A DNA stretch of 40,655 nucleotides from NCBI GenBank assembly GCA_015060445.1, contig SUYL01000033.1, positions 1 through 40,655 on the forward strand, read 5' to 3'. The position numbers and the translations under genes are program-made. The notes under the pieces were generated by a model. The model was not told the DNA's origin, made no database searches, and was given only the letters and a program-made list of their open reading frames with translations. Shown one piece after another: positions 40,202 through 40,655 of the stretch; position 1 is the stretch's first letter, and each line of letters starts with the position of its first letter. Source of the DNA: Bacteroidales bacterium. GTDB taxonomy: Bacteria > Bacteroidota > Bacteroidia > Bacteroidales > UBA932.

Positions 40202-40655
40202 ATGAAATTTAGTTATGAGATCCGACTTAAAGCGGTAAAAAGTTACCTATCTGGTTGTTCTGAAAGCCAGGTTACTAAACAGTATGGTGTAAATAGAACA
40301 GATTTTTTTATTTGGGTGGAGCGTTATAGGCAACATGGAGAAGAAGGACTACAGCGTCAACCGTATTTTAAAGCAACAAAAGAACTGCGATTGCAAATTG
40401 TTAGTGAACATCTCATAGAATCCGTATCTTTGACGGAATTAAGTGCAAAGTATTTGATTGGCCATACAACAATATCTCGTTGGTGCAAACTGGCCAGAGA
40501 GCAAGGTTATGAATACTTAGCTACATTTAAAACACGTGGCAGACCACCAAAGGAAGATATGGGAAGACCTAAGAAAAAGAAACCGGAAGAGATGACAGAG
40601 CTAGAACTCTTGCAGTTACGTGTTAAGGAACTGGAAGCGGAGAATGCTCTGTTAA
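40202..40655 (+). CDS. IS3-family transposase OrfA, partial
   Basis: An open frame of 151 codons with no stop before the window ends. Two helix-turn-helix segments are visible: residues about 5-50 (EIRLKAVKSYLSGCSESQVTKQYGV...) and about 62-105 (LRLQIVSEHLIESVSLTELSAKYLIGHTTISRW). Then come a basic GRPPKEDMGRPKKKKP stretch and the start of a leucine zipper (ELLQLRVKELEAENALL), where frameshifting into OrfB normally occurs. This is the DNA-binding half of an IS150-type transposase. It is distinct in codon use from the neighbouring core genes. Confidence 0.85.
   Translation, partial: MKFSYEIRLKAVKSYLSGCSESQVTKQYGVNRTDFFIWVERYRQHGEEGLQRQPYFKATKELRLQIVSEHLIESVSLTELSAKYLIGHTTISRWCKLAREQGYEYLATFKTRGRPPKEDMGRPKKKKPEEMTELELLQLRVKELEAENALL

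Larger units (their letters stand above)
40162..40655 (+). mobile_element. IS3-family (IS150-like) insertion sequence, left end only
   Basis: The element appears to start at the TG of TGAACCCCAAAAGTTAGAC (40162), the typical IS150-group end. It contains a transposase OrfA reading frame and runs off the right edge of the window, so the right inverted repeat, OrfB and target duplication cannot be checked. Confidence 0.75.

Noticed and set aside
1-40655. tRNA, rRNA, tmRNA and RNase P genes
   Set aside because: No cloverleaf, CCA end or conserved rRNA segment was noticed in the intergenic gaps, which are all short. A covariance-model scan would settle this.

Overview
This window looks like chromosomal DNA from a member of the Bacteroidota, probably order Bacteroidales. 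The evidence is a gldH-type lipoprotein gene, a single-chain five-helix SdhC of the Bacteroidetes type, a MmdA/biotin-carrier carboxyltransferase pair, DUF3109 and PorT-like barrel families, and many promoters of the Bacteroidetes form (TTTG at -33, TAnnTTTG at -7) in place of the sigma70 type. Nothing seen here fixes the family or genus. Almost all of the window is ordinary core genome with tight operons. The exceptions are an AT-rich two-gene insert (about 5187-7303), a degenerate repeat cluster (8554-8735) and the left end of an IS3-family element that runs off the right edge (from about 40162).

Layout. 41-71: a promoter pointing left, out of the window. 149-2525: a PadR regulator between two PspC-domain membrane proteins that share an N-terminal HAAS-like domain. 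5001-2529 (minus): thioredoxin, outer-membrane beta-barrel, polyprenyl diphosphate synthase and DUF456. 5187-7303 (plus): an AT-rich lipoprotein with a zincin HExxH motif and an overlapping secreted protein of unknown function, followed closely by kbl. 15218-8740 (minus): a six-gene operon made of a TPR protein, U32 peptidase (RlhA-like), DNA polymerase III delta', RicT/PSP1, gldH and trmB. 15344-18844 (plus): an M16-family protein that has lost its zinc histidines, then DUF3109. 20545-18796 (minus): a ROK protein, a membrane protein and DUF2007. 20632-22668 (plus): a coiled-coil membrane protein and hemW. 23344-22673 (minus): a lone sdhC. 23470-26651 (plus): pyrH, frr and topB. 27972-26716 (minus): pgk. 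28092-31096 (plus): an RNA methyltransferase-like protein, lgt and a long secreted thioredoxin-fold protein. smpB and miaA are divergent, followed by an SGNH hydrolase and a ProX-type deacylase. A MORN-repeat protein and gcvP lie on minus. mmdA and a biotin carrier protein lie on plus, then the IS element.

How the genes fit together. Several neighbours share a theme: translation and tRNA quality control (pyrH-frr, smpB, miaA, ProX, trmB, U32), envelope biogenesis (lgt, gldH, barrel protein, polyprenyl synthase), and glycine/threonine and propionate metabolism (kbl, gcvP, mmdA-BCCP). The points most worth a second look are the AT-rich zincin cassette, the M16 pseudoprotease, the ROK protein with an altered phosphate loop, sdhC without sdhAB, the hairpin repeats downstream of kbl, and an IS element sitting where further carboxylase/decarboxylase subunits might be expected. 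I found no convincing large new multi-gene system; the AT-rich pair is the best candidate for an undescribed one.
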